From Gemmatimonadota bacterium (lineage in GTDB: Bacteria > Gemmatimonadota > Gemmatimonadetes > Longimicrobiales > Gaopeijiaceae): a stretch of DNA of 64,000 nucleotides. Below, piece after piece: positions 33,249 through 41,705 of the stretch. Where the stretch lies: positions 124,001 to 188,000 of the forward strand of contig JAJDXS010000004.1 of assembly GCA_022823145.1 (NCBI GenBank), read 5' to 3'. A program made the translations under genes and the position numbers. The notes under the pieces were generated by a model. It had not been told where the DNA came from. It worked only from the letters and a program-made list of their open reading frames with translations, and did not search any database. Numbering within the stretch: position 1 is the first letter of the stretch; the number at the start of each line of letters is the position of its first letter.

Positions 33249-34213
33249 TTCCGGCCTCCGTCCTGGCCGACGTCGGTCTCGCGGCGGGGTTGGGTCAATC
33301 GAATCTGCTCGGCACCCGGGGGGTGGGCGGTGGCTGCATCAACTCGGCCGCCGCGCTGAGGACCACGGGCGGCACCTTCTTTCTGAAGTGGAATGCGAGC
33401 GCGGGAGAAGGCTTTTTTCGCGCGGAAGCGGAGGGGTTGTCGGCTCTGGCGGCTGCAGGTGGGGTGAGGACGCCCCGGGTTGTGGCGTGTTGCGAACACC
33501 AGGCCGAGGTGCCCTGGCTCCTGCTTGAGTGGATCGAGGAGGGCAGCGCCGCGAAGGCCTCCTGGCAGGATCTGGGACAGCGCCTCGCATCGCTGCAACG
33601 CAGCTGGAGCGACGAGAGCGGCTTCGGGTGGGCGTGCGACAACGTGATCGGCTCGCTGCCCCAGCCGAACGGGTGGAGGGCGAACTGGGGTCGGTTCTGG
33701 GCCGAAAACCGGATCCGGCCCCTTGCGCGGGAACTCCGGGGCGCCGGGGCTGTCACATCGCACCAGGCGAGCATTCTGGACCGGGCCGCCGACCGCGCGG
33801 GCGACCTTCTCGATGCGGCCGCGTCAGCGGACGGCCCATCACTCCTGCACGGCGACCTCTGGTCCGGCAACGTCCTCTTCGCGGCCGAAGGCGAACCGGT
33901 CCTGATCGATCCGGCCGTCTATGTGGGGCACCGCGAGGTGGACCTCGCCATGTCCCGCCTCTTCGGCGGCTTCCCCCGCGCATTCTACCGTGCCTACGAG
34001 GAAGCCTGGCCGCTCCAGCCGGGGCACGAACTCCGCTTGCCCGCGTATCAACTCTACCCGCTCCTGGTGCACGCGCGGCTGTTCGGTGGCGGATACGTCG
34101 CCGCGGCGGTCAGGGCGGCCGCCCGGATCAGCGCCGCACAGCGACCATCAGGCCGTCACCCACCGGCAGGATCGTCGCGTCGAAGCGCGGATCCGAGGAC
34201 ACCACCTCGTTGA
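33245..34213 (+). CDS. Fructosamine/ribulosamine-3-kinase family protein
   Basis: The protein is 322 aa from TTG 33245, inside the TTGA overlap with the phosphatase gene. It has the kinase-like fold: NLLGTRGVGGGCINSAAAL, GTFFLKWN (ATP lysine), LLLEWIEEG (hinge), LLHGDLWSGNVLF (His202/Asp204 catalytic loop) and LIDPAVYVGHREVDLAM (metal Asp). This is PF03881, whose members phosphorylate sugar adducts on protein amines so that they fall off. The last about 28 residues overlap a convergent gene and exceed the usual length, so the C-terminus is slightly extended. Confidence 0.88.
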   Translation: MIPASVLADVGLAAGLGQSNLLGTRGVGGGCINSAAALRTTGGTFFLKWNASAGEGFFRAEAEGLSALAAAGGVRTPRVVACCEHQAEVPWLLLEWIEEGSAAKASWQDLGQRLASLQRSWSDESGFGWACDNVIGSLPQPNGWRANWGRFWAENRIRPLARELRGAGAVTSHQASILDRAADRAGDLLDAAASADGPSLLHGDLWSGNVLFAAEGEPVLIDPAVYVGHREVDLAMSRLFGGFPRAFYRAYEEAWPLQPGHELRLPAYQLYPLLVHARLFGGGYVAAAVRAAARISAAQRPSGRHPPAGSSRRSADPRTPPR

Positions 34214-34823
34214 AGTGGTTGAGCCGGGCGGCGATCTCGTTGGAGTCGGGATCCAGCACGCGCCCCGACCAGAAGGCGTTGTCGGCCAGCAGCAGCCCGC
34301 CACGCCGCAACAGGCGCGCCGCCTCCTCCAGATAGACGGTGTACCGTTCCTTGTCGGCGTCGAGGAAGACGACGTCGAAGGAGCCCTCGGGACCCAGGCC
34401 GCCGAGAATCGCGGCCGCATCGCCGAGGCGAACATCCACGCGGGCGTCCACCCCTGCGTCCTCGAGCGACCGCTGCGCCACCGCAGCGTGGTCGGGATCG
34501 ATCTCGATCGTGACGAGTTCGCCGTTCTCGGGCAGCGCGCGGGCAATCCAGATCGCGGAATAGCCCGCCAGCGTGCCGACCTCGACCACGCGTCGCGCGC
34601 CGGCTGCCCGCACCAGCAGCTGAAGCGCCCTGGCGGTGGCGGGCGGCAGCTGGATCGTTGGCATCCCGGCCTCGTCCGCGCGAAGCCGAACGCGCCGCAG
34701 GTGGTCGTCCTCGCGGGCAAAGAGCCGCTGGACATAGCCGTCCAGGGCGTCGTGGTCGAGTTCGGAGGGAGCGGGGGCCCCGGACGGGACCGGCCCGGGA
34801 TCGCCGGGGCCGCCTTCAACCAC
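34128..34823 (-). CDS. SAM-dependent O-methyltransferase (family 3, CCoAMT-like)
   Basis: This 231-aa protein starts at GTG 34821-34823, overlapping the upstream aminotransferase by 8 bp. After a Pro-rich lead it carries VVEVGTLAGYSAIWIARALP (motif I), VTIEIDPDHAAVAQRSL, FDVVFLDADKERYTVYLEEA (metal-binding Asp) and LLLADNAFWSGRV. This is the pattern of bacterial O-methyltransferase family 3, which modifies catechol-like or peptidyl substrates. The C-terminus overlaps the fructosamine-kinase gene tail by about 86 bp. Confidence 0.9.
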   Translation of the reverse strand: MVEGGPGDPGPVPSGAPAPSELDHDALDGYVQRLFAREDDHLRRVRLRADEAGMPTIQLPPATARALQLLVRAAGARRVVEVGTLAGYSAIWIARALPENGELVTIEIDPDHAAVAQRSLEDAGVDARVDVRLGDAAAILGGLGPEGSFDVVFLDADKERYTVYLEEAARLLRRGGLLLADNAFWSGRVLDPDSNEIAARLNHFNEVVSSDPRFDATILPVGDGLMVAVRR

Positions 34824-36006
34824 CGAGCACCGCCGCCATGCGCCGCACGCCCGCCTCGATCTCTTCGTCCGACGAAGCGGTGCTCATGCGCGCAAACCGC
34901 GCGTCGCCGAACGCCTCGCCCGGCACGATGGCTACCCCGGATTCCTCCAGAATCCTGGCGCACACGTCGTTCGCGCAGGTCAGTTGGTCGTTGAAGGCCC
35001 CGTCCACCCGGAAGTACAGGTAGAACGCGCCTCCCGGCATGATGTAGGGACATCCCGGCAGCAGCTCGTCGAAGAGCCGCGCGACCAGACTCCGCCGCCG
35101 CCGAAAGGCCTCGAGCATCCGGGCCTTGTCGCGCGCCGCATCGTCGCTCCGGGTCAGCGCTTCCAGCGCGGCCACCTGAGACGGCGTCGCGGCGTTCAGC
35201 GAAACGTGGCTCTGGAAGGCCGACATCTTCGAAGCCAGCTCGGGCGTCGTATACGAAAAGCCGACCCGCCATCCGGTCATGGCGTACGCCTTCGACATCC
35301 CGTTGGTCACCACCAGGTCGCCCACGGCCTCCGGATCGAGGTCGAGCGCCCCCGGCGCCTTGCCGCCTTCTGCACCGAAGTAGATCTCCTGGTAGATCTC
35401 ATCGGAAATGAGCGTGACGCCGTGCTCTCTCGCCCACCCGGCGATCGCACCGAGCTGGTCCCTGGAATAGACCGCGCCGGTGGGATTGGAGGGGGTGGAG
35501 AGGATGAGCCCCCTGGTCCGGGGCGTAACCACGCCGTCCAGATCCTCGGGGGCAAGGAGAAAGTCGAGGTTCTCGCTCCCGGCCACCGGAACGGGTTCAG
35601 CCCTCGCCAGCGTGACCATCTCGGGATAGGACGTCCAGTACGGCGACCCGATCAGCACTTCGTCTCCGGGTCCGAACAGGCAGAAGCACGCGTTGAAGAG
35701 CGACTGCTTCGCGCCGGCCGACACCACGATCCGTGTGCCGTCCGCGGGATAGGCCGTACCCGCCGTCATGTACCTGGCCGCGGCCGTCCGCAACTCGGGA
35801 AGCCCGGCGGAAGGAGTGTACCTGGTGCGCCCGGCGCGGATGCCGTCGATCGCCGCCGCCGAGACCCACTCCGGGGTGTCGAAATCCGGCTCGCCTGCGC
35901 CGAGGTTGATGATGTCGCGCCCTTCGGCGGCCAGCTTCCTTGCCAACGTACTCACCGCCACGGTGGCAGAGGGCCGCAGTCTTGCAATGTTCTCCGAAAA
36001 GGTCAT
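34816..36006 (-). CDS. Class I/II PLP-dependent aminotransferase (aspartate aminotransferase-like)
   Basis: This 396-aa protein begins MTFSENIARLRPSATVAVST. It includes LGAGEPDFDTPEWV, RTRYTPSAGLPELRTAAA, STPSNPTGAVYS, ISDEIYQEIYF, and the PLP lysine Lys239 in NGMSKAYAMTGWRVGF. Length and motif order match bacterial class Ib aspartate aminotransferases, and cytoplasmic transamination of aspartate or a related amino acid is expected. The terminal ARFARMSTASSDEEI keeps the arginine that binds the substrate carboxylate, though the flanking residues differ from the common RLSYA. Confidence 0.9.
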   Translation of the reverse strand: MTFSENIARLRPSATVAVSTLARKLAAEGRDIINLGAGEPDFDTPEWVSAAAIDGIRAGRTRYTPSAGLPELRTAAARYMTAGTAYPADGTRIVVSAGAKQSLFNACFCLFGPGDEVLIGSPYWTSYPEMVTLARAEPVPVAGSENLDFLLAPEDLDGVVTPRTRGLILSTPSNPTGAVYSRDQLGAIAGWAREHGVTLISDEIYQEIYFGAEGGKAPGALDLDPEAVGDLVVTNGMSKAYAMTGWRVGFSYTTPELASKMSAFQSHVSLNAATPSQVAALEALTRSDDAARDKARMLEAFRRRRSLVARLFDELLPGCPYIMPGGAFYLYFRVDGAFNDQLTCANDVCARILEESGVAIVPGEAFGDARFARMSTASSDEEIEAGVRRMAAVLGG

Positions 36007-36095
36007 CGATTAGCCTTGGGTGTTACCGCTACGCGAGAGAAACGGCAGGGGGTGGATCCATTGGCACCGAGCGGACAATAGGACCGCAAGGGGAA

Positions 36096-36695
36096 ATGCG
36101 CGCAACCCCGGGCACCCGGTCGGGCGAGTTCCATTACGACTTCATCGATCCCAGGTCCTACGTCGTCAGCCAGATGATCGACCGGGCCGGTGCCGAAGAG
36201 TCGTTCAGCTGGTTCGGGCTGGAGCTTTGTCCTCCCCCGGCACCGATGATCGACTCGCGCGATTCGTCCTGGCGCTCCCGCCACTCGGAGGCACTGCGGT
36301 TTGCCCGGCCCCTGGAACTGCCCATGCGGGAGCCGGAGTTCCTGCCGTGGACGCGCAAGGCCCACGAACTGTGCGAGTTTGCGCGCGAACGGGGTCGCTT
36401 TCATGCCGTGCGCCGCGCGCTCTTCCGCGCGCACTTCATCGACGGGGTCGACATCGGTCGCATAGATTTGCTGACCGAACTCGCGCGCGACGCCGGCCTG
36501 GACCGGACCGAGACCAGGGCAGTGCTCGACGTGGATCGGTACGAAGAGGCGATCCTGCGGAGCCGCGATTCGGCGGTCGATCGAGGGATCGGGACAGTGC
36601 CCATGGTGATCACGGCAAGCGGGCGTCTGGATGACACGGGCTCGCTGCGCCAGATTCAGCGGTTGCTGGCCGGCGGTGTGTCGAACGGCGCATAG
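36096..36695 (+). CDS. DsbA/HCCA-isomerase-like thioredoxin-fold protein without active-site Cys
   Basis: This 199-aa protein starts at an ATG with AAGGGG upstream. It begins EFHYDFIDPRSYVVSQMI, where DsbA-family FrnE proteins have YD.VCPWCY and 2-hydroxychromene-2-carboxylate isomerases have DF.SP.SY. The rest (HELCEFARERGRFHAVRRALFRAHF, GIGTVPMVI with cis-Pro, LRQIQRLLAG) fits the inserted helical domain and final strands of PF01323. With no CxxC, an isomerase or glutathione-kappa-like role is more likely than dithiol oxidation. It diverges from the aminotransferase gene by 89 bp. Confidence 0.75.
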   Translation: MRATPGTRSGEFHYDFIDPRSYVVSQMIDRAGAEESFSWFGLELCPPPAPMIDSRDSSWRSRHSEALRFARPLELPMREPEFLPWTRKAHELCEFARERGRFHAVRRALFRAHFIDGVDIGRIDLLTELARDAGLDRTETRAVLDVDRYEEAILRSRDSAVDRGIGTVPMVITASGRLDDTGSLRQIQRLLAGGVSNGA

Positions 36696-36726
36696 CTGCG
36701 AACGGAGAACAGGAGCGAGCGGAAGA

Positions 36727-37032
36727 ATGGCGGGATACCAGCGAAAGACGGCCCTCGGACCGGGCGAAGTTCTGGCGCATGCGGAAAAGCACCTGCCGAA
36801 GTATATCGGACTGATGCGTTCCAAGCGTTCGTCGCACGGGGCCACGTACATCGGCAAGGAGGGGACGGTCGTCCTGCGGGCTCACCGCCACGGTCCCTAT
36901 ACGGACGTGACCGCCCAGACCGACCGGCTCAGAACATCCAGGATGGACTACGAGATCCAGCGCTTCCTCATGACGCTCCCCTACGAGTACGGCGACTCCG
37001 CAGGGGCTCGGCCCGGCGACTTCGGCCAGTAG
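36727..37032 (+). CDS. Small basic hypothetical protein
   Basis: This 101-aa protein starts at an ATG with AGGAG upstream and lies 31 bp after the DsbA-like gene. It is rich in Lys, Arg and His (MAGYQRKTALGPGEVL, EKHLPKYIGLMRSKRSSHGATYI) with a short central beta-like TVVLRAHRHGPYTDVTAQTD and a helical end. No family is recognised. It sits 18 bp before the pseudo-helicase with an RNA-binding domain, so nucleic-acid binding is conceivable. Confidence 0.6.
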   Translation: MAGYQRKTALGPGEVLAHAEKHLPKYIGLMRSKRSSHGATYIGKEGTVVLRAHRHGPYTDVTAQTDRLRTSRMDYEIQRFLMTLPYEYGDSAGARPGDFGQ

Positions 37033-37050
37033 TCACGGAACCACCCTCCC

Positions 37051-38718
37051 ATGTCGACATTCGAAGATCTGCCGCTCGGCCCCGAGACCGTGGCGGCGCT
37101 GGCGGCCGAGGGCATGGAGGTGCCCACCCCCTTCCAGGCGGCCGCGATCCCCGTGATCGCGCGCGGCAAGGACCTGATGGGCCGCGCCGGGCCCGGGAGC
37201 GGTGCACTCGTCGCGTACGGGGCACCGTTGATCGACCGGCTCGAAGGCGGCGCCGGCGCTCCCGCATGCCTCGTGCTCTGCTCGGGTGCTCGACAGGCTG
37301 CCGAACTCGCCCGGTCCTTCGCGCTCCTTTGTGACGGGTCCGGGCTGCGCGCGGCGGCGCTGGCACCGCACTGGAACCTCCCCGAGCGCGCGGACTTTCT
37401 GTTCGTCCCCGCCGACCGTTTCAGCGCGCTCTACGATGGGACCGTCCCGGTGGACCGGGTCCGCACCGTGGTCGTCCACGACGGCGACGGTGTGGTGAAG
37501 AGCGTGCCGCGGGACCATCTCGAAGCACTCCTCACCGGGCTGCCGAGCGACTGTCAGCGCGTCTTCTGCGGCCTGCCGTTCGGCCCCGACCTCCTCTCCA
37601 TCGCCCGGCGATTCACCTCCCGCGCAGTGACCGTACCGCCCGGAGACAGCGTGCCCCGCAACCGCTCCGGGAAGGCCGCGCGCAAACGCGATCTCCACTT
37701 CACCGTCGTCGAGGGCGACCGTGCGGAATCGGTCCTGGCCCTGACCGCCGACCTGCTGAGCGACACGGTGCGCCACGTGCTGCTCTACGCGACCACGGCC
37801 GATCAGGCGGCGGACCTGGGCGACTACCTGGCTGTGCACGGGTATCACGCGGGTCCTCCCGGCGACGAAACCGTACCCGTGTGGCTGTGCCCGGCCGAGG
37901 AGGAGGCCGAAGCACGAGCCGCCCTCGATGCGCTGGCGGACCCCGATCAGGTGGCTACGGTATCCTGCACGGTACCTTCCGGCGCCCACGCTGCGACCGC
38001 ACGTCACGGCGGTAGCGGCGGCCCCGCCTGGGCGTTGCCGGCGGTGCGCGAACTCGGCCACCTCAGACAGATCGCGGCCGAGGCCGGGTTGAAGCTCAAG
38101 CGTGTCCGCCCCGACCGGCCAGCGCGGGTGTCAAACGCGCTCGACCAGTTGGCCGACAGGCTGCACGAGGCGGCCCGTGCCCCCGAAGCCACCCCATACT
38201 ATCTCGTTGTGGAGTCGCTGCTCGATCGATTCGCCGCGGCCGAGGTGGCCGCTGCGGCGCTTCTCCTTCTGGACCGCGGGAGCGACAGATCGGCGGTGGC
38301 CCGCACCGCCGGCAAGTCGCCCGAGATCCCGGAGAGTTGGGTGCGCCTGTTCGTTTCGGCGGGGAAGCGCGACGAGATCGGCCCGCGTGAACTGCTGGGT
38401 GCCCTGACGAGCGAGTCAGGAGTCGCGGGCAAGAGAGTGGGGCGGATCGATGTGCGCGAAAGCCACTCCCTGATCGAGGTCTACGAGAGCGATGCGGGAA
38501 AGGTCATCAAGGCCCTCAACGGCACCACGCTCGGGGGGCGGAGCCTCCGCGTGGACTACGACCGTGCGAAAGACCGCCGGCCCAGGGACCGGCGGCCTCA
38601 GGGAAAACCGGGTGGTGGCCCGTCGAGGAGCGGCCTCCCTAGGCCGCCATTTCGTCGCGGCGCCTCCGGAACATCCGGTAGAGGAAAACCCCCACCGCGA
38701 CGAACAGGCCGATCTTGA
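37051..38718 (+). CDS. DEAD-box pseudo-helicase with intact DbpA RNA-binding domain
   Basis: This 555-aa protein keeps the DeaD/CsdA layout: a Q motif (FEDLPL..PTPFQAAAIPVIARGKDLM), two RecA-like lobes (about residues 1-200 and 215-310), a helical linker and a DbpA-type RRM (about 440-500, GKRVGRIDVRESHSLIEVY..GRSLRVDY) before an Arg/Gly/Pro-rich tail. Every ATPase motif is destroyed. Walker A reads GPGSG (Gly47-Gly51, lysine replaced by Ser50). DEAD reads HDGD (143-146). SAT and HRIGRTGR are unrecognisable. The frame is long and undamaged, so this is a catalytically dead paralogue retained for RNA binding, not a decayed gene. Confidence 0.8.
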   Translation: MSTFEDLPLGPETVAALAAEGMEVPTPFQAAAIPVIARGKDLMGRAGPGSGALVAYGAPLIDRLEGGAGAPACLVLCSGARQAAELARSFALLCDGSGLRAAALAPHWNLPERADFLFVPADRFSALYDGTVPVDRVRTVVVHDGDGVVKSVPRDHLEALLTGLPSDCQRVFCGLPFGPDLLSIARRFTSRAVTVPPGDSVPRNRSGKAARKRDLHFTVVEGDRAESVLALTADLLSDTVRHVLLYATTADQAADLGDYLAVHGYHAGPPGDETVPVWLCPAEEEAEARAALDALADPDQVATVSCTVPSGAHAATARHGGSGGPAWALPAVRELGHLRQIAAEAGLKLKRVRPDRPARVSNALDQLADRLHEAARAPEATPYYLVVESLLDRFAAAEVAAAALLLLDRGSDRSAVARTAGKSPEIPESWVRLFVSAGKRDEIGPRELLGALTSESGVAGKRVGRIDVRESHSLIEVYESDAGKVIKALNGTTLGGRSLRVDYDRAKDRRPRDRRPQGKPGGGPSRSGLPRPPFRRGASGTSGRGKPPPRRTGRS

Positions 38719-38845
38719 GGGCGGTCAGCAGGAAGCCGAACAACATCCCGAGGATCGGGCTGGCCGCCGCAACCAGCAGCTTGAGCAAGAGAACGCTGAT
38801 GGCGCCCGTCGCCGCCACCGCGCCGAAAGTCTTCACGTAGCTCAT
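38639..38845 (-). CDS. Small membrane protein
   Basis: This 68-aa protein starts at ATG 38843-38845 with GGAGGAG upstream. Two hydrophobic segments (about residues 8-30 and 34-57, TFGAVAATGAISVLLLKLL and FGFLLTALKIGLFVAVGVF) end in YRMFRRRRDEMAA. Topology predicts a short hairpin with both ends inside. No family is recognised. Its 3' end overlaps the Arg-rich tail of the pseudo-helicase by 80 bp in the convergent direction. Confidence 0.65.
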   Translation of the reverse strand: MSYVKTFGAVAATGAISVLLLKLLVAAASPILGMLFGFLLTALKIGLFVAVGVFLYRMFRRRRDEMAA

Positions 38846-38882
38846 TCAATCTCCTCCAGCGATCAGGATACCTTGGGCCACC

Positions 38883-41303
38883 CTACCCGCGGAAACGGTA
38901 GGAAAGTTTCATGAAGACACCCTCGGCCTCCGGGCGGATGTCGCGGAACCGGAAGGCCTGCATGTCTTCCATGCGCCGCGAATAGCCCACGAAGAACACG
39001 GTGCCCGGCGTGGGTTCGTAGCTGAGCAGCGTCTCGATCGAGAAGTCGTTCGACTCGGATCCCTGCAGTGCCCGGCATGAGGTGCTCGAACAGTAGGAAA
39101 CCGCATGGCCGCCCGTCGGGGTCATGAGCACGCCTCGCTCCTGGCTGCCGTATTCCACGATCGCCCGAACGAAGAGCGCGCGACTGAACTGATACTGGCC
39201 CCGCACCCTCGGAATCGTGGCGCTCGAGTAGAGCGACCCGTCGCGCTGCCGGAAGAGGTTGGTGTGGGTGACCCCCAACTCCGAGCTGAAGTTGGTGGTC
39301 AGGAACAGGTTGAGGCTCGCGTTGCCGGACCAGGAATCGGCGATGTCGACCGGGGTGTCCGTGATGAAGTCGAAGAGCGGTGTTTCCGACCGGGTCACCC
39401 GCACGTTGCTTCGTACCTTGTCGAAGGGACTCACCCAGATGAAGAGGGTGCCCGAGTTCAGCCCCTGGAAGAGGGACTGATCGGGAACGAAGGGCACGGA
39501 GCCGCCGTTCGGTGCGCTCGCGAAGAGTCCCTCGTAGTCCCGGGGATTGAACTGGTAGGAGGAGCGGGAGTAGTTCCCCCAGATCGTGATGTTGTTGCGG
39601 AACGAGAGGCTTCCGCCAAGCCGCACGCGGCGTTCCTCGGCCCAGTTTCGCTGCCAGAACGCGTCGTGATCCCAGAATCCCTCCATTTCGAGACTGGGTC
39701 CCCAGCGCTCGAGAAGGTCACCGGGTTGACCACGAAAATTGTAGCTGATCGAGGACCGGAGATTGGTGGTTCCGGTGCGGCGTATGAAACCGCTTTGGGC
39801 CAGGAAGTCGTCCGTCACGTCCAGCATGCTGGCGTCGAACTGCAGGTTGCGTCCCGAACGGGCGAACTGGGCAGAGACCAGGGAGCCGGTGGTCCTGTCG
39901 GAGGTGCCTTCGGCCGTCCGGCTACCGGCGGCCAGAAGCGTCATCGTGTAGCGCTGCTGGAACTGGAATCGTCCGTCGATTCCGGCCAGACGGTTGAACC
40001 GGTCCCCGTTGTAGGTGCGGTCGGTGTACACCATGCCGACGTTGGAAGTGGTGCCGAGATCGCGCCGCAGCCGGAAGATGTTGACCACCGGATGGGCCGA
40101 TTCCGTCAGACCGTCCGGGCTGGAGACGTCGTCCACGGCGCTCAGAAACCCGGCGTTGAAGCTGCCGATCTTGCCCTGAATCTTGGCTCCCCCGACCGGA
40201 TTGATGATCGATCGAGTGTAGACGAGCTGCTGGGGAAGCCGAAAGATCTCCGTTCCTTCCAGGAAGAAGGGGCGCTTCTCGCGCAGATACAGGGCAAAGC
40301 GCTCATTCACCCGGATCTGACCTGCATCGGCTTCGACCTGCGAGAAGTCCGGGTTGTAGGTGCCGTCGAGGGTCAGATTCGAGGTGATCCCGTACGTCAG
40401 GTTCAACCCGAAATCGCCGTCGATACCCCCGCGCTGAAGCGCTCCGGCGTCCGCGTCGTAGACCCCCTGCTGCGAGAACGTCTGCACGGGGTTGACCTCC
40501 AGAAAGAGACCGGCATCCAGACCCGTGAGCCCCGTCAGGCGCCCGAACTGCTCCATCCGGTTGGCCACGTTCGCCGAGACCGGCGCCCACGACTCCGAAT
40601 AGCCGTTCCGCGCGATCCGGCGCTCGACCTGCAGCCCCCAGTCCTGGACTTCAGCTTCCTTGAACTTGATGCTCTTCAAGGGGAGCTTGACCTCGACCGA
40701 ATAGCCCCAGTCGAACACCTGGCCCTGGGAGTCCCATACGAAGTCGGGATTCCAGTCGATCGGCGGACCCATCTGACGCTCCCGCCGCCCACCGCCGCCC
40801 ACGACCCACAGACCGTCCTGCTGCACGCCCAGCGGGTTGACCATGATCACATAGCCGCGGCGGCGATCGTTGAAGGTATCGAGGATGAACCGGACGTAAT
40901 CGTCGGAGAACCCGTAGGAATCGCGGTCACCCAGCGTGGCCCGGACCCCGCCCTCGACATCGTCGTAAGCCTTGACGCTGAAATAGATTGCGTCGTCGGT
41001 GAGCAGAACGCGGGCTTCCGTGCGCTGGGTGGCGGGCACGCCCTCGACGGGGTCGAACTGGGTGAATCCGGTCAGCACCGGCGCATTGCCCCAGGCCTCC
41101 TCGTCCGCAACTCCGTCGATGCTGATTTCGGCACCGGCCAACCTGGGGCTGGGAACATCGAGTTGCCGCTCGGTGCCGTGGTATTCGACGTCCATGGGGA
41201 CCGTCTCTCCGTCGGCCGTGGACGCACCGCGATTCGCGTCGAGTTGCGTGTCCTGATCCACTGCCCCAAGGGTGATGGTCATTGCCGCCAGGAGTGATAC
41301 CAT
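38883..41303 (-). CDS. DUF5916 outer-membrane protein with CBM9-like N-terminus
   Basis: This 806-aa protein starts at ATG 41301-41303. A short hydrophobic start is followed by a carbohydrate-binding-like sugar-fold domain (about residues 55-240: ISIDGVADEEAWGNAPVLTGF, TEARVLLTDDAIYFSVKAYD, FDWGYSVEVKLPLKSIKF). A long beta-strand region ending KLSYRFRG follows, a C-terminal aromatic motif like those of outer-membrane barrels. NPDFSQVEADAGQIRVNERF and EKRPFFLEGTEIF are the hallmarks of DUF5916. The function of the family is unknown; uptake or display at the outer membrane is usual for this architecture. Confidence 0.88.
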   Translation of the reverse strand: MVSLLAAMTITLGAVDQDTQLDANRGASTADGETVPMDVEYHGTERQLDVPSPRLAGAEISIDGVADEEAWGNAPVLTGFTQFDPVEGVPATQRTEARVLLTDDAIYFSVKAYDDVEGGVRATLGDRDSYGFSDDYVRFILDTFNDRRRGYVIMVNPLGVQQDGLWVVGGGGRRERQMGPPIDWNPDFVWDSQGQVFDWGYSVEVKLPLKSIKFKEAEVQDWGLQVERRIARNGYSESWAPVSANVANRMEQFGRLTGLTGLDAGLFLEVNPVQTFSQQGVYDADAGALQRGGIDGDFGLNLTYGITSNLTLDGTYNPDFSQVEADAGQIRVNERFALYLREKRPFFLEGTEIFRLPQQLVYTRSIINPVGGAKIQGKIGSFNAGFLSAVDDVSSPDGLTESAHPVVNIFRLRRDLGTTSNVGMVYTDRTYNGDRFNRLAGIDGRFQFQQRYTMTLLAAGSRTAEGTSDRTTGSLVSAQFARSGRNLQFDASMLDVTDDFLAQSGFIRRTGTTNLRSSISYNFRGQPGDLLERWGPSLEMEGFWDHDAFWQRNWAEERRVRLGGSLSFRNNITIWGNYSRSSYQFNPRDYEGLFASAPNGGSVPFVPDQSLFQGLNSGTLFIWVSPFDKVRSNVRVTRSETPLFDFITDTPVDIADSWSGNASLNLFLTTNFSSELGVTHTNLFRQRDGSLYSSATIPRVRGQYQFSRALFVRAIVEYGSQERGVLMTPTGGHAVSYCSSTSCRALQGSESNDFSIETLLSYEPTPGTVFFVGYSRRMEDMQAFRFRDIRPEAEGVFMKLSYRFRG

Positions 41304-41359
41304 TGGATCTATGTCTTTCGGTTTTCGGGTTTATCTGAATTCAGGCTCCAGGGCATCGG

Positions 41360-41385
41360 CCCGGGGGGTTCGCGCAGCCCCCGGG
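41360..41385. repeat. GC-rich hairpin upstream of the DUF5916 gene
   Basis: CCCGGGGG (41360-41367) pairs with CCCCCGGG (41378-41385) around a 10-base loop. It lies about 57 bp before the DUF5916 start on the minus strand, inside the 148-bp divergent gap to 41452. It could be a leader hairpin or part of an operator. No T-run follows, so it is not a clear terminator. Confidence 0.35.
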
Positions 41386-41451
41386 TCCGATCTGGACCGA
41401 AATGAAGCCAGCCTTAATAGACACGTCGACCGCGCGATTCGTTGAGTGACC

Positions 41452-41664
41452 ATGGACGCCTTTACCGCCCGGCAGAAGCGACACCTCCTGGATCAGGTTG
41501 CGGAGGGCATCGCATCTCCCCGCTGCCCCCGCTGTGAAGGACCCTGCGCCGTGATCCACACCGGGCCGAGGGGCGATGTCGCCTACGTGCGTGACAGGGT
41601 GCTGGTGCGGTGCTCACGATGTCTGCGCAGCTGCGCGATCGAGGTCCGGGAACTGGGCGGGTAG
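41452..41664 (+). CDS. Small zinc-ribbon-like protein
   Basis: This 70-aa protein starts at ATG 41452; a GTG two codons upstream is also possible. It has two CxxC knuckles, CPRC (about residues 25-28) and CSRC (about 54-57), separated by a beta-like region (AVIHTGPRGDVAYVRDRVLVR), and a helix before them (FTARQKRHLLDQVAEGI). This is a one-zinc ribbon that could bind nucleic acid or a protein partner. No named family is recognised. It is followed by a PorV-like gene in the same direction. Confidence 0.65.
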   Translation: MDAFTARQKRHLLDQVAEGIASPRCPRCEGPCAVIHTGPRGDVAYVRDRVLVRCSRCLRSCAIEVRELGG

Positions 41665-41705
41665 CGTGGGTTGAACCGGCACCCGGCAGCCCCTGTTGGC
41701 CGGGT

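Noticed and set aside
36096..36695. Calling the DsbA-like protein a disulfide oxidoreductase
   Set aside because: The CxxC is absent and the DFIDPRSY start is closer to the isomerase/kappa branch, so no dithiol activity is claimed.
39105..41297. 730-codon plus-strand frame opposite the DUF5916 gene
   Set aside because: Shadow frame without recognisable motifs; the minus frame carries the family hallmarks.
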